The translations under genes were made by a program, and so were the position numbers. From assembly GCF_000313755.1 (NCBI RefSeq), contig NZ_AMZB01000079.1:38824-102823 (forward strand): 64,000 nucleotides of DNA, in the 5' to 3' direction. The DNA comes from Pseudomonas nitroreducens TX1 (GTDB taxonomy: Bacteria > Pseudomonadota > Gammaproteobacteria > Pseudomonadales > Pseudomonadaceae). Positions 1 to 6,406 of this stretch are shown piece by piece. Under the pieces are notes generated by a model that saw nothing but the letters and a program-made list of their open reading frames with translations, was not told the DNA's origin and made no database searches. Every line of letters begins with the position of its first letter. Position 1 is the first letter of the stretch.

Positions 1-329
1 ATCCGCGCCGGGTTACCAACCACCGTCGGGAAGTGCAGCGGCAGCGCATCAAGGTCAACGCCCAACACCTCCCACAGCACCTGCCTTGCCGCCGACACAT
101 CGTCGACGTCCAGGGAGCACACGCCTGACGGCGCCAACACCACGCCCAGGTTATGCGTCGGGTGCCGGGTCCAGAACTCCACCGCCGCCTCCGCGTCCGT
201 GAAATACCCGCCCGGCTTGTTCCATCCGTTGCCTGCGGGGCCCTTCAAAGCTGGAGGAATCTTGACCACGGCCAGCCCGAAAACGTCGATATAGCGGCCC
301 ACCGCTTCTGCGATTGGTATCAGGCGCAT
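1..329 (-). CDS. Prim-Pol type phage DNA primase/polymerase, N-terminal part (runs off left edge)
   Basis: Partial leftward gene; the first 109 residues lie in the window and no stop is reached. I chose the ATG at 329, which overlaps the end of the TraR-like gene by 10 bp. The peptide reads like the bifunctional DNA primase/polymerase N-terminal domain of phage and plasmid replication proteins: a GNGWNKPGG segment, an acidic and aromatic helix (EAAVEFW), then NLGVVLAPSGV followed by LDVDD, whose paired Asp residues fit the metal-binding acidic motif of archaeo-eukaryotic primase folds. The likely role is priming prophage replication, usually fused to a helicase further on. Position in the early leftward operon fits. 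The family call is by recognition and the C-terminal half is unseen. Confidence 0.72.
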   Translation of the reverse strand, partial: MRLIPIAEAVGRYIDVFGLAVVKIPPALKGPAGNGWNKPGGYFTDAEAAVEFWTRHPTHNLGVVLAPSGVCSLDVDDVSAARQVLWEVLGVDLDALPLHFPTVVGNPAR

Positions 330-553
330 TTCCGTACCTCCCCCAGCTGCTCCTCGATCGCCTGGCAGTCCACGCACCGCGTACAACCGCGCACAGCGTT
401 CCGGCGTTCATCCGGAATAGGCGATCCACAATCACTGCAACATAGGGCGGAAATTGCCAGCGTAGCCGCTTCGATCCGCTGCAGACGCTCCGACAGCGCC
501 ACCTCCTGATACACCAGCTCATCCGCAAGGGCACGATCCGCCGCGTCAACCAT
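320..553 (-). CDS. TraR/DksA-type C4 zinc-finger protein (phage)
   Basis: Protein of 77 residues. An N-terminal helical arm (about 1-40) is followed by a C4 zinc finger at about 42-66, with two CxxC pairs (CSDC, then CTRC/CVDC) separated by a basic loop. This is the signature of phage and plasmid TraR-like members of the DksA superfamily, which bind in the RNA polymerase secondary channel and shift transcription without ppGpp. The ATG at 553 overlaps the CII-like stop by 8 bp and has GGAGG upstream; an in-frame extension to 619 would overlap the upstream gene by about 70 bp and is less likely. Translational coupling on both sides puts it in the early leftward operon. Confidence 0.8.
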   Translation of the reverse strand: MVDAADRALADELVYQEVALSERLQRIEAATLAISALCCSDCGSPIPDERRNAVRGCTRCVDCQAIEEQLGEVRKCA

Positions 554-1052
554 GGAGCAGCCCTCCGCGCACATCTGCCGGCAACAGCGGGTGGCCGCCG
601 CATACCGCGCGGAACACATCCAGGGCTGCGCGGATTAGCCGGGCTGCCATAGCATGAGGCGTCGCCTCCGGTGGACGGCGCCCAATACGTCGCACCGGCA
701 TCCCCGCCAGCGCTGCCAGGTCAGCAGCACCGCGCAGCAGCTCGGCCAGGCTCGACAGCAGCGCCGGCGGCTTGCCCGTGTCCACGAACACCGCAAACGA
801 ATCCCCCAACGTCCCGTGCAACGCATCGAGCACCACCCGGCGCCCCTCCGGCGTCACATACGCCAGAAAGTCGAGCAGTTCAGGGAGATTCAGTGTTGGC
901 GTGTCGTGCGGGTTGAACTTGTGGGCCAGCGTCGAGACCTTGCGTCCCGTGGCCCGTGCGAAACCAGACACCCCGCCCCGGCACAGCGCCGGGTTCATCG
1001 CAACCGCGTGGAGTGCACGAAACAAAGCTATAGTATCGTGGCATTTTGACAT
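546..1052 (-). CDS. CII-like phage regulatory protein (Phage_CP76-like)
   Basis: Protein of 168 residues, the second gene of the leftward early module. Residues about 8-75 resemble the phage regulatory CII family: an invariant-looking GGVSGFARATGRK turn, a KFNP motif and a TLNLPELLDFLAYVTPEG helix, a helix-turn-helix fold used by coliphage P2/186- and D3-like transcription activators. An AGGGA ribosome-binding site lies 8 nt before the ATG. The C-terminal part (about 90-168) is Ala/Leu/Arg-rich and probably an oligomerisation helix. It likely sets the lysis-lysogeny decision with the Cro- and CI-like genes. The family call rests on motif resemblance. Confidence 0.72.
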   Translation of the reverse strand: MSKCHDTIALFRALHAVAMNPALCRGGVSGFARATGRKVSTLAHKFNPHDTPTLNLPELLDFLAYVTPEGRRVVLDALHGTLGDSFAVFVDTGKPPALLSSLAELLRGAADLAALAGMPVRRIGRRPPEATPHAMAARLIRAALDVFRAVCGGHPLLPADVRGGLLHG

Positions 1053-1362
1053 GGCAATTTATCCCTAACTCGCCAGTGTCCCGGTGCAATTTATGGGATA
1101 AAGTGCGGCCCGTGACTGTCTGGCTAACCGTCGTCAGTCACCGTCAGCGGCGTCGTTCGTGGTGAATAATCCGCTGACGATCGTTGTGACCGGGGGAAGC
1201 TCCAAGCCCTCCCCGGCCATGACAGCCAAGCTCTTGTGGTGAGAACTTGGCACCCCGGCGCCTCCCTGGTGCCGGTCGGAGGGAGGGGCGGCCCATGTGG
1301 TGCGGGTCCGCCCTTCCCGGTTCCGTCATCTGGTGGTGTCAGTTGACGGATTACCTTCGCCG
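1053..1362. other. 310-bp gap in the leftward early operon, with repeats next to the cII-like start
   Basis: No convincing gene. The left part carries two direct copies of GCAATTTAT (1054-1062 and 1086-1094) spaced 32 bp apart, and an inverted pair TTTATCCC (1058-1065) and GGGATAAA (1095-1102) just upstream of the CII-like ATG. These are plausible operator or early-promoter elements. The remainder is GC-rich with short G/C runs (1230-1310) and can form several hairpins. A leftward 61-codon Arg/Gly-rich frame at 1144-1329 and a rightward 26-codon GTG frame at 1162-1242 exist; neither has convincing coding character. Confidence 0.5.
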
Positions 1363-1593
1363 TTAAGCGGCGGCGCTGTTTTGCTGGCCGGCTTCCGGGG
1401 GAAAGACATCATCGAGCGAACACGAAACGCCTCGCGCATTCAACGCAGTGACGATTGCGCGACAGTCATCAAGCGCAGGCTCGCGCCGACCCGTCTCGTA
1501 ACTACTGAGTCGGCTGGGCGTCCAGCCCATGTCGTGCGCGAGAGCCTTCTGCTGAATTCGCCGCTTTGCTCGAAATTCAGTAATGCGGTTCAT
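1363..1593 (-). CDS. Cro-like XRE-family repressor
   Basis: Protein of 76 residues consisting almost entirely of one XRE/Cro-C1 helix-turn-helix: a basic start (MNRITEFRAKRRI), a QKALAHDMG helix, then TPSRLSSYETGRREPALDD, the classic recognition helix with the E-x-G-x-R-x-P signature. Divergent from the CI-like gene across a 110-bp operator region, as expected for a Cro/CI switch. It is first in the leftward early transcript and would repress the CI-like gene and commit to lytic growth. Confidence 0.82.
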   Translation of the reverse strand: MNRITEFRAKRRIQQKALAHDMGWTPSRLSSYETGRREPALDDCRAIVTALNARGVSCSLDDVFPPEAGQQNSAAA

Positions 1594-1703
1594 TGGCTTG
1601 CACTCGTACCAAGTTGGTTAGTGACCAATTCAAGGCTATCTAACAAAGACGCTCTAAGTCAACACATAACGTTATCGCACGTTAATCTACACTTTGGATT
1701 TTT
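1594..1703. promoter_or_regulatory. Divergent cI/cro operator-promoter region
   Basis: The 110-bp AT-rich space between the divergent repressors holds two inverted repeats: TTGGT-N5-ACCAA at 1614-1628, close to the cro-like start, and TAACGT-N6-ACGTTA at 1667-1684, close to the cI-like start. TTGACT on the minus strand (1662-1657) is a candidate -35 for the cro side. TACACT at 1688-1693 is a candidate -10 on the cI side; it would give a leaderless or nearly leaderless cI mRNA, since the ATG is at 1704 and no ribosome-binding site is visible. Operator identity is inferred from position and symmetry. Confidence 0.6.
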
Positions 1704-2324
1704 ATGGAAACCCTAGGCGCCCGGATCAAGCACTACCGAGAGAAGCTCAATCTGTCCCAGGCGGAGCTCGGTAGACTTTGTGGATGGAAAGGTGGGCAGG
1801 GCCGAATCGGCAACTACGAGAGAGACTCGCGAGAGCCTACGCTAGACGCAATCGACAAGATCGCAGCAGCGCTTCAGATTCCCGCCTCGACATTGCTCGC
1901 CTCGGAACAGCCTTCCACCGATAGCCTGACCCTTCAGTGCGCGGTGATTCCACCATATTTCGAAAATGGTCCTAGCGTGTTCATCAGCCGAGATGAACTC
2001 GCCGCAATGGCTTTGGTAGAGCGAAATCTGCGCGTCACAGTGATATCCGACGCCGGTATGGCGCCCCTCCTGCAGCAGGGGGCTCGCGCGATACTGGACA
2101 CCAGCCAGCAGGAGATTGCCCCCCAAGGCATCTACGCGTTGCATCACGAAGGACGCTTAATGATTCGACAGTTCCTCAGGACGGTTACTGGACGGTGGAT
2201 TCTTCACTGCGAGAACCCCAATAAGGGAATCTACTTCGACGAACCATTAGAACCAGCCGACATCCAGGCGCTTCCGGTGGCGGGTCGGATCGTCTGGGCC
2301 AGTACGGCATTAGTACCCTCTTAG
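1704..2324 (+). CDS. CI-like phage repressor with a degenerate S24 peptidase domain
   Basis: Protein of 206 residues. Residues 1-65 form an XRE helix-turn-helix (LSQAELGRLCG, then RIGNYERDSREPTLDAIDKI). Residues about 95-203 align with the LexA/CI S24 domain. The hydrolytic dyad appears lost: the GDSMxP motif is replaced by SDAGMAP, with Gly118 at the nucleophilic Ser position, and Arg155 stands where the general-base Lys is expected (LMIRQFL). The protein probably still dimerises through the S24 fold but should not self-cleave on RecA activation. Induction would then need an antirepressor or another signal. It is divergent from the Cro-like gene and precedes the rightward accessory genes. 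Confidence 0.85.
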   Translation: METLGARIKHYREKLNLSQAELGRLCGWKGGQGRIGNYERDSREPTLDAIDKIAAALQIPASTLLASEQPSTDSLTLQCAVIPPYFENGPSVFISRDELAAMALVERNLRVTVISDAGMAPLLQQGARAILDTSQQEIAPQGIYALHHEGRLMIRQFLRTVTGRWILHCENPNKGIYFDEPLEPADIQALPVAGRIVWASTALVPS

Positions 2325-2366
2325 GCGCCTCCTACTCGTAGGAATCTTCACACATAACAAGTTGTT

Positions 2367-2394
2367 TTGACATTTTGAGGTCTGGATGTAAATT
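2367..2394 (+). promoter_or_regulatory. Sigma-70-type promoter of the rightward accessory operon
   Basis: A perfect -35 hexamer TTGACA (2367-2372), 16-bp spacer and TAAATT (2389-2394) precede the first accessory gene, placing transcription start near 2400. The -10 overlaps the left arm of a 13-bp perfect palindrome (2392-2424), so a protein bound there should block this promoter. Confidence 0.65.
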
Positions 2395-2424
2395 AATCCT
2401 CGTCACACCACGACGAGGATTAAT
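2392..2424. promoter_or_regulatory. 13-bp perfect inverted repeat over promoter start and ribosome-binding site
   Basis: Arms ATTAATCCTCGTC (2392-2404) and GACGAGGATTAAT (2412-2424) around a 7-nt centre. The left arm covers the -10 and the predicted transcription start. The right arm contains the GAGGA ribosome-binding sequence, 7 nt before the ATG at 2427. It could be the operator of a dimeric repressor. A longer transcript from upstream would fold it into a hairpin that sequesters the ribosome-binding site. Confidence 0.7.
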
Positions 2425-2426
2425 CC

Positions 2427-2732
2427 ATGCAAGCCACCATCCACTCGCTGCCTTGCCTGAAGTACCCCGGCACACTGGCGGCGATCGCCCACCAGGCCGC
2501 TGAAGCCGGCTGCACCTTCATCCCGACAGCACCGCGCGCCACCACCGCGCAGCGTCCGTCCTCCGACCACCCCGCCGCGATCCACCTGCTGCCCACCGGC
2601 CAGAACGTCAATCGCGTTTTCGAAGTCCGCAGGCTCGCCGAGAGCGCCGGCTGCGACTTCATCCGCACCGCCCATGTACAGCCCCAGCGCCCTCACCTGC
2701 CCCACGGCCCTTACACCGGGGGTGCAGCATGA
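2427..2732 (+). CDS. Hypothetical phage protein, first gene of the accessory operon
   Basis: Protein of 101 residues, not recognised. It begins MQATIHSLPCLKYPGT. Two similar segments look like an internal repeat: residues about 20-36 (IAHQAAEAGCTFIPTA) and about 70-84 (VRRLAESAGCDFIRTA), each an Ala-rich helix followed by AGC-x-FI-x-TA. The rest is Pro/Ala/His-rich. No membrane segment or catalytic motif. It sits directly behind a strong promoter and the large palindrome, and its stop overlaps the next start (ATGA), so it heads a translationally coupled gene string. Confidence 0.6.
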   Translation: MQATIHSLPCLKYPGTLAAIAHQAAEAGCTFIPTAPRATTAQRPSSDHPAAIHLLPTGQNVNRVFEVRRLAESAGCDFIRTAHVQPQRPHLPHGPYTGGAA

Positions 2733-3028
2733 ATCCGGCAATCCAGGCCCTCATCCTGCAGCTCGTGACCACCGCCCTACAGATCAACGCCCAGGGCAAG
2801 TGGCGCGCAAGCGTCGATCTCATGGCGTTCAACAACCAGAGCGTTCACCTGTCCGTGTGCTCGGCAGAAACGGATTTTGAGCTACCTCCCGAACACTGGA
2901 TATCACGGGATCATCGAGGCGCGATATTGCGCACCCCCGATGACGTGGATTCCGTCAAAAGGCTGAAGGCACTGAACAACTGGCTGCGCCGCTTCCTGCA
3001 CGTTGATGTCGAGGAGGCCGCATCATGA
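2729..3028 (+). CDS. Hypothetical phage protein
   Basis: Protein of 99 residues, not recognised. An N-terminal amphipathic helix (NPAIQALILQLVTTALQI) is followed by a mixed region and a C-terminal helix (VKRLKALNNWLRRFLHVDV). Charge is balanced, and there is no Cys cluster or signal peptide. It overlaps both neighbours by 4 bp (ATGA), so it is probably translated with them. No function is assigned. Confidence 0.6.
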   Translation: MNPAIQALILQLVTTALQINAQGKWRASVDLMAFNNQSVHLSVCSAETDFELPPEHWISRDHRGAILRTPDDVDSVKRLKALNNWLRRFLHVDVEEAAS

Positions 3029-3603
3029 CCGCCTATCTCGCCCTCACCGCCGCGTCCCGCCAGCGCCTGCAACAGCAGGCCGAGCTGAACGGTGTGTTCC
3101 ATCACACCCTGACTGACGGCGCGGGTCTGTCTGTCCTCGCAACTGTCACGATCGAACAATGCGAGCGCGCTATTGAGGTCAACGTCACCATCGGGGAGCA
3201 CAGCTGCACCGTCACCATCACGCTGGATCGCCGCCACCCCGACAACCACCACCGAATCGCACGCTTCATCACTGGCGAGGCTAATGGGTACATCCCTTCG
3301 GGCTTGCTGGAAGTCGGCGAGCACGAACTGATCAGCAACATGGAAAGTTCTCTGCGCCATGCGCTCCAGCTCGGACGCGGCACCCATTACCTGCCGCTCG
3401 ATGACATCGAGGTCTGCCTGTTGTTGCACCGCAGCCCCCATGGCATCGACTGCCGACTGGAGGGCCAGGGCGCTACCGTGCATTTCCGCCTGCCCTTCGA
3501 CCGGCGCCGCGCCTATACGCGGCTGCACGAAACTGTCCGCCAGTTCGTCCAGGGCGTGCGCCTTGCGGGCGACGTTGACCTGGCCAGCGCTGCAGGGTTT
3601 TGA
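3025..3603 (+). CDS. Hypothetical phage protein
   Basis: Protein of 192 residues, not recognised. Residues about 35-75 are rich in alternating hydrophobic positions (LSVLATVTIEQ, IEVNVTIGEHSCTVTITL), suggesting beta-sheet. A helical middle follows (SSLRHALQLGRG), then another strand-rich part and a C-terminal helix (RLHETVRQFVQGVRLAG). No transmembrane segment or enzyme motif. The ATG overlaps the previous stop. Its length and mixed fold suggest a soluble protein rather than a regulator, but no function can be given. Confidence 0.6.
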   Translation: MTAYLALTAASRQRLQQQAELNGVFHHTLTDGAGLSVLATVTIEQCERAIEVNVTIGEHSCTVTITLDRRHPDNHHRIARFITGEANGYIPSGLLEVGEHELISNMESSLRHALQLGRGTHYLPLDDIEVCLLLHRSPHGIDCRLEGQGATVHFRLPFDRRRAYTRLHETVRQFVQGVRLAGDVDLASAAGF

Positions 3604-3605
3604 CC

Positions 3606-3905
3606 GTGGCTGGCCTCACGCTGCAACAGGCAGCCCACCGCCTCAAGATGACCCGCAAGGAACTGGTCACGGCCATGCGCCGCGCCGGCCTGCTCGATCA
3701 CCTTGATTACCCGCTGCGGCCTGACCGCGACGGTGCCCATATCTACATCCACCAAGGTGCCTACAGCACACCGCACACCGGCACGCGGCCCAGTTACAGC
3801 ACCCGAGTCAAAGACACGTCGTTGCGCTGGCTCGCACAGAAGATCGGCCGCGAGCAACCCTTGCCCGAACCGCAGCCCGACCGACGCTTGGCAGGTGACC
3901 CATGA
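3606..3905 (+). CDS. KilAC-like DNA-binding phage protein
   Basis: Protein of 99 residues from GTG at 3606; a TTG at 3600 overlapping the previous stop is an alternative start. It opens with LTLQQAAHRLKMTRKELVTAMRRAGLL, a winged-helix-like pattern seen in the C-terminal KilAC domain of phage antirepressors. It continues with the typical tail: P-x-x-x-x-x-G-A-H-I-Y-I-H-Q-G-A-Y, then TRVKDTSLRWLAQKIG. Only this DNA-binding module is present, without the N-terminal Bro, Rha or AntA part of full antirepressors. With a CI-like repressor that cannot self-cleave, an antirepressor-type partner would make sense, but that link is inference. Confidence 0.5.
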   Translation: MAGLTLQQAAHRLKMTRKELVTAMRRAGLLDHLDYPLRPDRDGAHIYIHQGAYSTPHTGTRPSYSTRVKDTSLRWLAQKIGREQPLPEPQPDRRLAGDP

Positions 3906-4288
3906 CCAGCGTTCGGCACACACGCCCGCAGACACCACCACCCGGCCCGCCGGCCAAACCCGGCAGCCAGCAACCCAACCTGCGCTTGCTCCCGGCGCCA
4001 CGTCCCAACCTCGTCGAATACCTCTTCAGGCTATTCGGCGACGTCCTCGTGCCCGTCGAAGTCGTGCGCGTTCGGTATTTCCGCAACCTCAATGGCGACA
4101 CCTTCGCCAAGGCGCTGGCCAGCGGCCGAATAGCCCTGCCGGTCACCCGCCTGGACCCAACCCTCAAGGGGCAGCAGTTCATCGAGCTCTATCAACTCGC
4201 CGTCTTCATCGATATCCGCTCACACGTTGCCGATGAAGAACTGGCCCGCCGGCTCGCCACCACCGAGCCCACCACGCAAAAGGAGTGA
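3902..4288 (+). CDS. PrtN-family pyocin/phage activator
   Basis: Protein of 128 residues. A Pro-rich N-terminal extension of about 35 residues precedes a region matching the PrtN family: YLFRLFGDVLVPVE, VRVRYFRNLNGDTFAKAL, GRIALPVTRLD, then QFIELYQLAVFIDIRSHVADEELARRL. PrtN is the activator of pyocin genes in P. aeruginosa, and homologues are common in Pseudomonas prophages. The family is small and DNA-binding. Here it lies in the middle of the coupled operon (ATGA overlap upstream) and may activate this operon or late genes outside the window. The extension is longer than I remember for PrtN itself. Confidence 0.72.
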   Translation: MTSVRHTRPQTPPPGPPAKPGSQQPNLRLLPAPRPNLVEYLFRLFGDVLVPVEVVRVRYFRNLNGDTFAKALASGRIALPVTRLDPTLKGQQFIELYQLAVFIDIRSHVADEELARRLATTEPTTQKE

Positions 4289-4292
4289 CCCC

Positions 4293-4952
4293 ATGGAACA
4301 CCAGCAGATTGTCGTATTGCTCATCCTCGCCGCCGCCAGCGTCATCCTCGCCCTGATCGCCTACTACAACGGGCGTCACGACGGCGAACGGCGCGGTGCG
4401 ATCAAGGCCGCCATCTTCGCGGACAAAGTGCTGGAGTTGGAGGACGAGCTGCGCCGCGAACATGACGCCAGCGAACAGCTGGAGCTATCCGTGGAATACG
4501 AGCGCTCACAACTCAGACGCCTGCGCGTCGAGGCCGAATGGGGCGCAGCCGAGCTGGAGGAATCTCGGCTCACGCTCCGCCAGCTGTACGATGAAAACCA
4601 GCGCTTAGAGGCGCGACTGGGCGCAGAACTCGGCCAGGTGGATGATCTGGCGCAGGCGCTGGTCGCCCAAGCCGAAGCGCATGCGTCCACCAAGCGCCTC
4701 GCCGCCGACGCGCTTGAACTGGTGGTGGAACAACTCAACCGCGCCGAGGCCCGCGCCCTGTTGCCGGCAGACGTGCAACACCTGCAACACGCCGCCCGCC
4801 AGCTCGGCCAACACGCCGCCCAGTTCCGCCGCACCGGCTCGCAGAAGGTCAACCACGCCCAGGTCGCCGCTGATCACCTCCTGCAGCTGATCCAGCGCGT
4901 ACAGCCGGCAGCGCAGCAGAGCGAGGAGTCCTCGCCAAGGCGGGCCGCGTGA
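4293..4952 (+). CDS. Membrane-anchored coiled-coil phage protein
   Basis: Protein of 219 residues, function unknown. ATG at 4293 follows AAGGAG. A single N-terminal membrane helix (about 6-25, VVLLILAAASVILALIAYY) is followed by a basic stretch (NGRHDGERR), which favours a cytoplasmic C-terminus. Residues about 45-130 are Glu/Leu/Arg-rich heptads (LELEDELRREHDASEQLELSVEYERSQLRRLRVEA is the core), clearly coiled coil. A second helical part at 140-205 is Gln/His/Ala-rich. The layout resembles spanin-like, Rz-like or membrane-tether proteins. It is not in a lysis cassette, so superinfection exclusion or membrane tethering are equally possible. Confidence 0.65.
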   Translation: MEHQQIVVLLILAAASVILALIAYYNGRHDGERRGAIKAAIFADKVLELEDELRREHDASEQLELSVEYERSQLRRLRVEAEWGAAELEESRLTLRQLYDENQRLEARLGAELGQVDDLAQALVAQAEAHASTKRLAADALELVVEQLNRAEARALLPADVQHLQHAARQLGQHAAQFRRTGSQKVNHAQVAADHLLQLIQRVQPAAQQSEESSPRRAA

Positions 4953-5167
4953 CCCGCGTCCGCCCCGTGCGCCTCAGCCCTGAGGATGCAGGCTTGCTGC
5001 AACACCACTACCAGACAGCAACCCGCCAACTCGCTGAGCTGAAACGCTTCGACCGCGCCATGGAGGCGCGGTTACTCCAACACATCGACGGCCCCACCCT
5101 GCACCAGCTCAAACGCGAAACCCGCGACCAGCTGCTGGCCCAGGATCTGGAGAACGAACTGCCATGA
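4949..5167 (+). CDS. Small hypothetical phage protein
   Basis: Protein of 72 residues from a GTG that overlaps the previous stop (GTGA). Predicted wholly helical and charged: RLSPEDAGLLQHHYQTATRQLAEL, then LKRFDRAMEARLLQHI and LKRETRDQLLAQDLENELP. No motif is recognised. Its pairing with the coiled-coil membrane protein by 4-bp overlap suggests that the two act together; the helices could bind the coiled coil. This is a guess from architecture only. Confidence 0.55.
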   Translation: MTRVRPVRLSPEDAGLLQHHYQTATRQLAELKRFDRAMEARLLQHIDGPTLHQLKRETRDQLLAQDLENELP

Positions 5168-5406
5168 TTCCCTTCGCGCTGTGCCTACTCCGTTACCGGA
5201 TATTTCCTGAACACGCATCAGACCGTGCTGGACTACGAGTCGTAGTCCTCGCGCTCAATCTCGGGAGTCTGCACTGCCTCCTGAGCCTGCGCGTAGACCT
5301 ACACTCACACGTCGCGTCCAGCTCTCCGACCACGCGCACCCAGCGTGGCAGTTGCATTGCCGAGCCCACCAGCGGCCCTACGCCAATGACAACCAGGGAG
5401 CAAATC
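5168..5406. other. 239-bp gap with a 19-bp palindrome inside the accessory operon
   Basis: The only sizeable break in the rightward string. It contains GGACTACGAGTCGTAGTCC (5230-5248), a perfect 9-bp inverted repeat around one base that could also fold as an 8-bp stem with a 3-nt loop. An open frame in phase with the next gene spans the gap from 5164, but its peptide is low in coding character. There is no T-run, so it is not an intrinsic terminator. It may be an operator or a processing site separating two transcription units. Confidence 0.5.
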
Positions 5407-5700
5407 ATGACGACCCCCGCCACCACTACGACTCTTCCGCTGGCAAGACAGCAAAATCGCAGTGAACAGGCCCAGGCCGCAGCTAGGGAAATCATCCTCA
5501 CCGCGAGGTTTATCTGCCACTTCGACATCACCGGCCAGATCCACCTCGCCGAGCTACAGGCCGGGACACTCTGCATCCATCCCGCCGACCTGCCGGCCGC
5601 GATCGCAGCCGGCACCCTGCCCCGCGACCTTCTGCTGGCCATCGTAGCGGCCGCAACTGCGCGCCTTGGCATGGCATTACCCGGGGGACCTGATGAATAA
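5407..5700 (+). CDS. Hypothetical phage protein upstream of the methyltransferase
   Basis: Protein of 97 residues from ATG at 5407, preceded by GGGAG; in-frame starts at 5386 and 5164 are possible. A Thr-rich start (TTPATTTTLPLARQ) leads into a helix (SEQAQAAAREII) and then a compact region FICHFDITGQIHLAELQAGTLCIHPADLPAAIAAGTLPRD. Not recognised. Its stop overlaps the methyltransferase ATG by 8 bp, indicating coupling. Confidence 0.5.
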   Translation: MTTPATTTTLPLARQQNRSEQAQAAAREIILTARFICHFDITGQIHLAELQAGTLCIHPADLPAAIAAGTLPRDLLLAIVAAATARLGMALPGGPDE

Positions 5701-6406
5701 GCTGGCACTTTTCTCAGGCGCTGGCGGAGGGATTCTTGCCGGCAAGCTGCTCGGCTGGCGGACAGTCTGCGCCGTGGAGATCAACGCCTACCGCGCTAGA
5801 CGACTCATGCAGCGCCAAGATGAAGGACATCTGCCACCGTTCCCCATTTGGGATGATGTTCGCTCCTTCGACGGACGCCCATGGCGCGGCCTTATTGACA
5901 TTGTATCGGAAGGCTTTCCCTGTACGGACATCACTCGTGCAGGGAAGAAAGAAGGCATCGAGGGCGAGGCAAGCGGGGTATGGGTGGAAGTACCCCGCAT
6001 CCTTCGCGAAGTACGCCCTCGATTCGCGTTCTTGGAGAACGCGGCAGAACTGCCTCATCGAGGGCTCGGCCGTGTTCTCGGCGACCTGGCCGAGCTGGGG
6101 TTCGATGCTCGCTGGTGTGTGCTCGGATCAAACGACATCGGCGCCGATCACGTCCGCAAGCGGACGTGGATCCTGGCCGACTCCATGCCATGGCTCCAAC
6201 CACTGGGGCGGGACATTCCAGGAGGTTGGCGGAAGCAAGAACAAATTGCGTGGAACGCCCACCGGCAAGCTGTATGTGAACCCGGATTTTTGGGAAAGCC
6301 TGATGGGATGGCCGATCGGATGGACCGGAATCGCGCCATTGGCGATGGCCAGGACCCGCGAGTGGCAGCGGCAGCATTCGCCATGCTCGCCGCTGACTGG
6401 CTGTAG
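5693..6406 (+). CDS. Phage C5-cytosine DNA methyltransferase, catalytic half; C-terminus out of frame
   Basis: The open frame encodes 237 residues. It has motif I (LALFSGAGGG, 4-13, SAM binding), motif IV with the catalytic Cys (SEGFPCTD, Cys77), motif VI (FLENAAEL, about 117-124) and motif VIII (HVRKRTWILA). These belong to Dcm-type enzymes that methylate C5 of cytosine. After about residue 164 the sequence loses similarity. The conserved phage-Dcm tail (WPTP, then NPDFWESLMGWPIGWT) continues in the +1 frame to 6422. The target-recognition region between motif VIII and WPTP is missing. The product is therefore probably inactive or changed in specificity. Context: inside the prophage accessory operon, where such enzymes mask host restriction sites. 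Confidence 0.75.
   Translation: MNKLALFSGAGGGILAGKLLGWRTVCAVEINAYRARRLMQRQDEGHLPPFPIWDDVRSFDGRPWRGLIDIVSEGFPCTDITRAGKKEGIEGEASGVWVEVPRILREVRPRFAFLENAAELPHRGLGRVLGDLAELGFDARWCVLGSNDIGADHVRKRTWILADSMPWLQPLGRDIPGGWRKQEQIAWNAHRQAVCEPGFLGKPDGMADRMDRNRAIGDGQDPRVAAAAFAMLAADWL

Noticed and set aside
1162..1242. Rightward 26-codon GTG frame
   Set aside because: Faces against the early operon, no ribosome-binding site, too short to judge.
1144..1329. Leftward 61-codon frame between the cro-like and cII-like genes
   Set aside because: Arg/Gly/Pro-rich with no ribosome-binding site; reads like GC-rich noncoding DNA. A short peptide cannot be fully excluded.
5164..5406. N-terminal extension of the gene at 5407
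   Set aside because: Peptide is Leu/Arg-rich without pattern, spans a perfect palindrome, and a ribosome-binding site stands before 5407.
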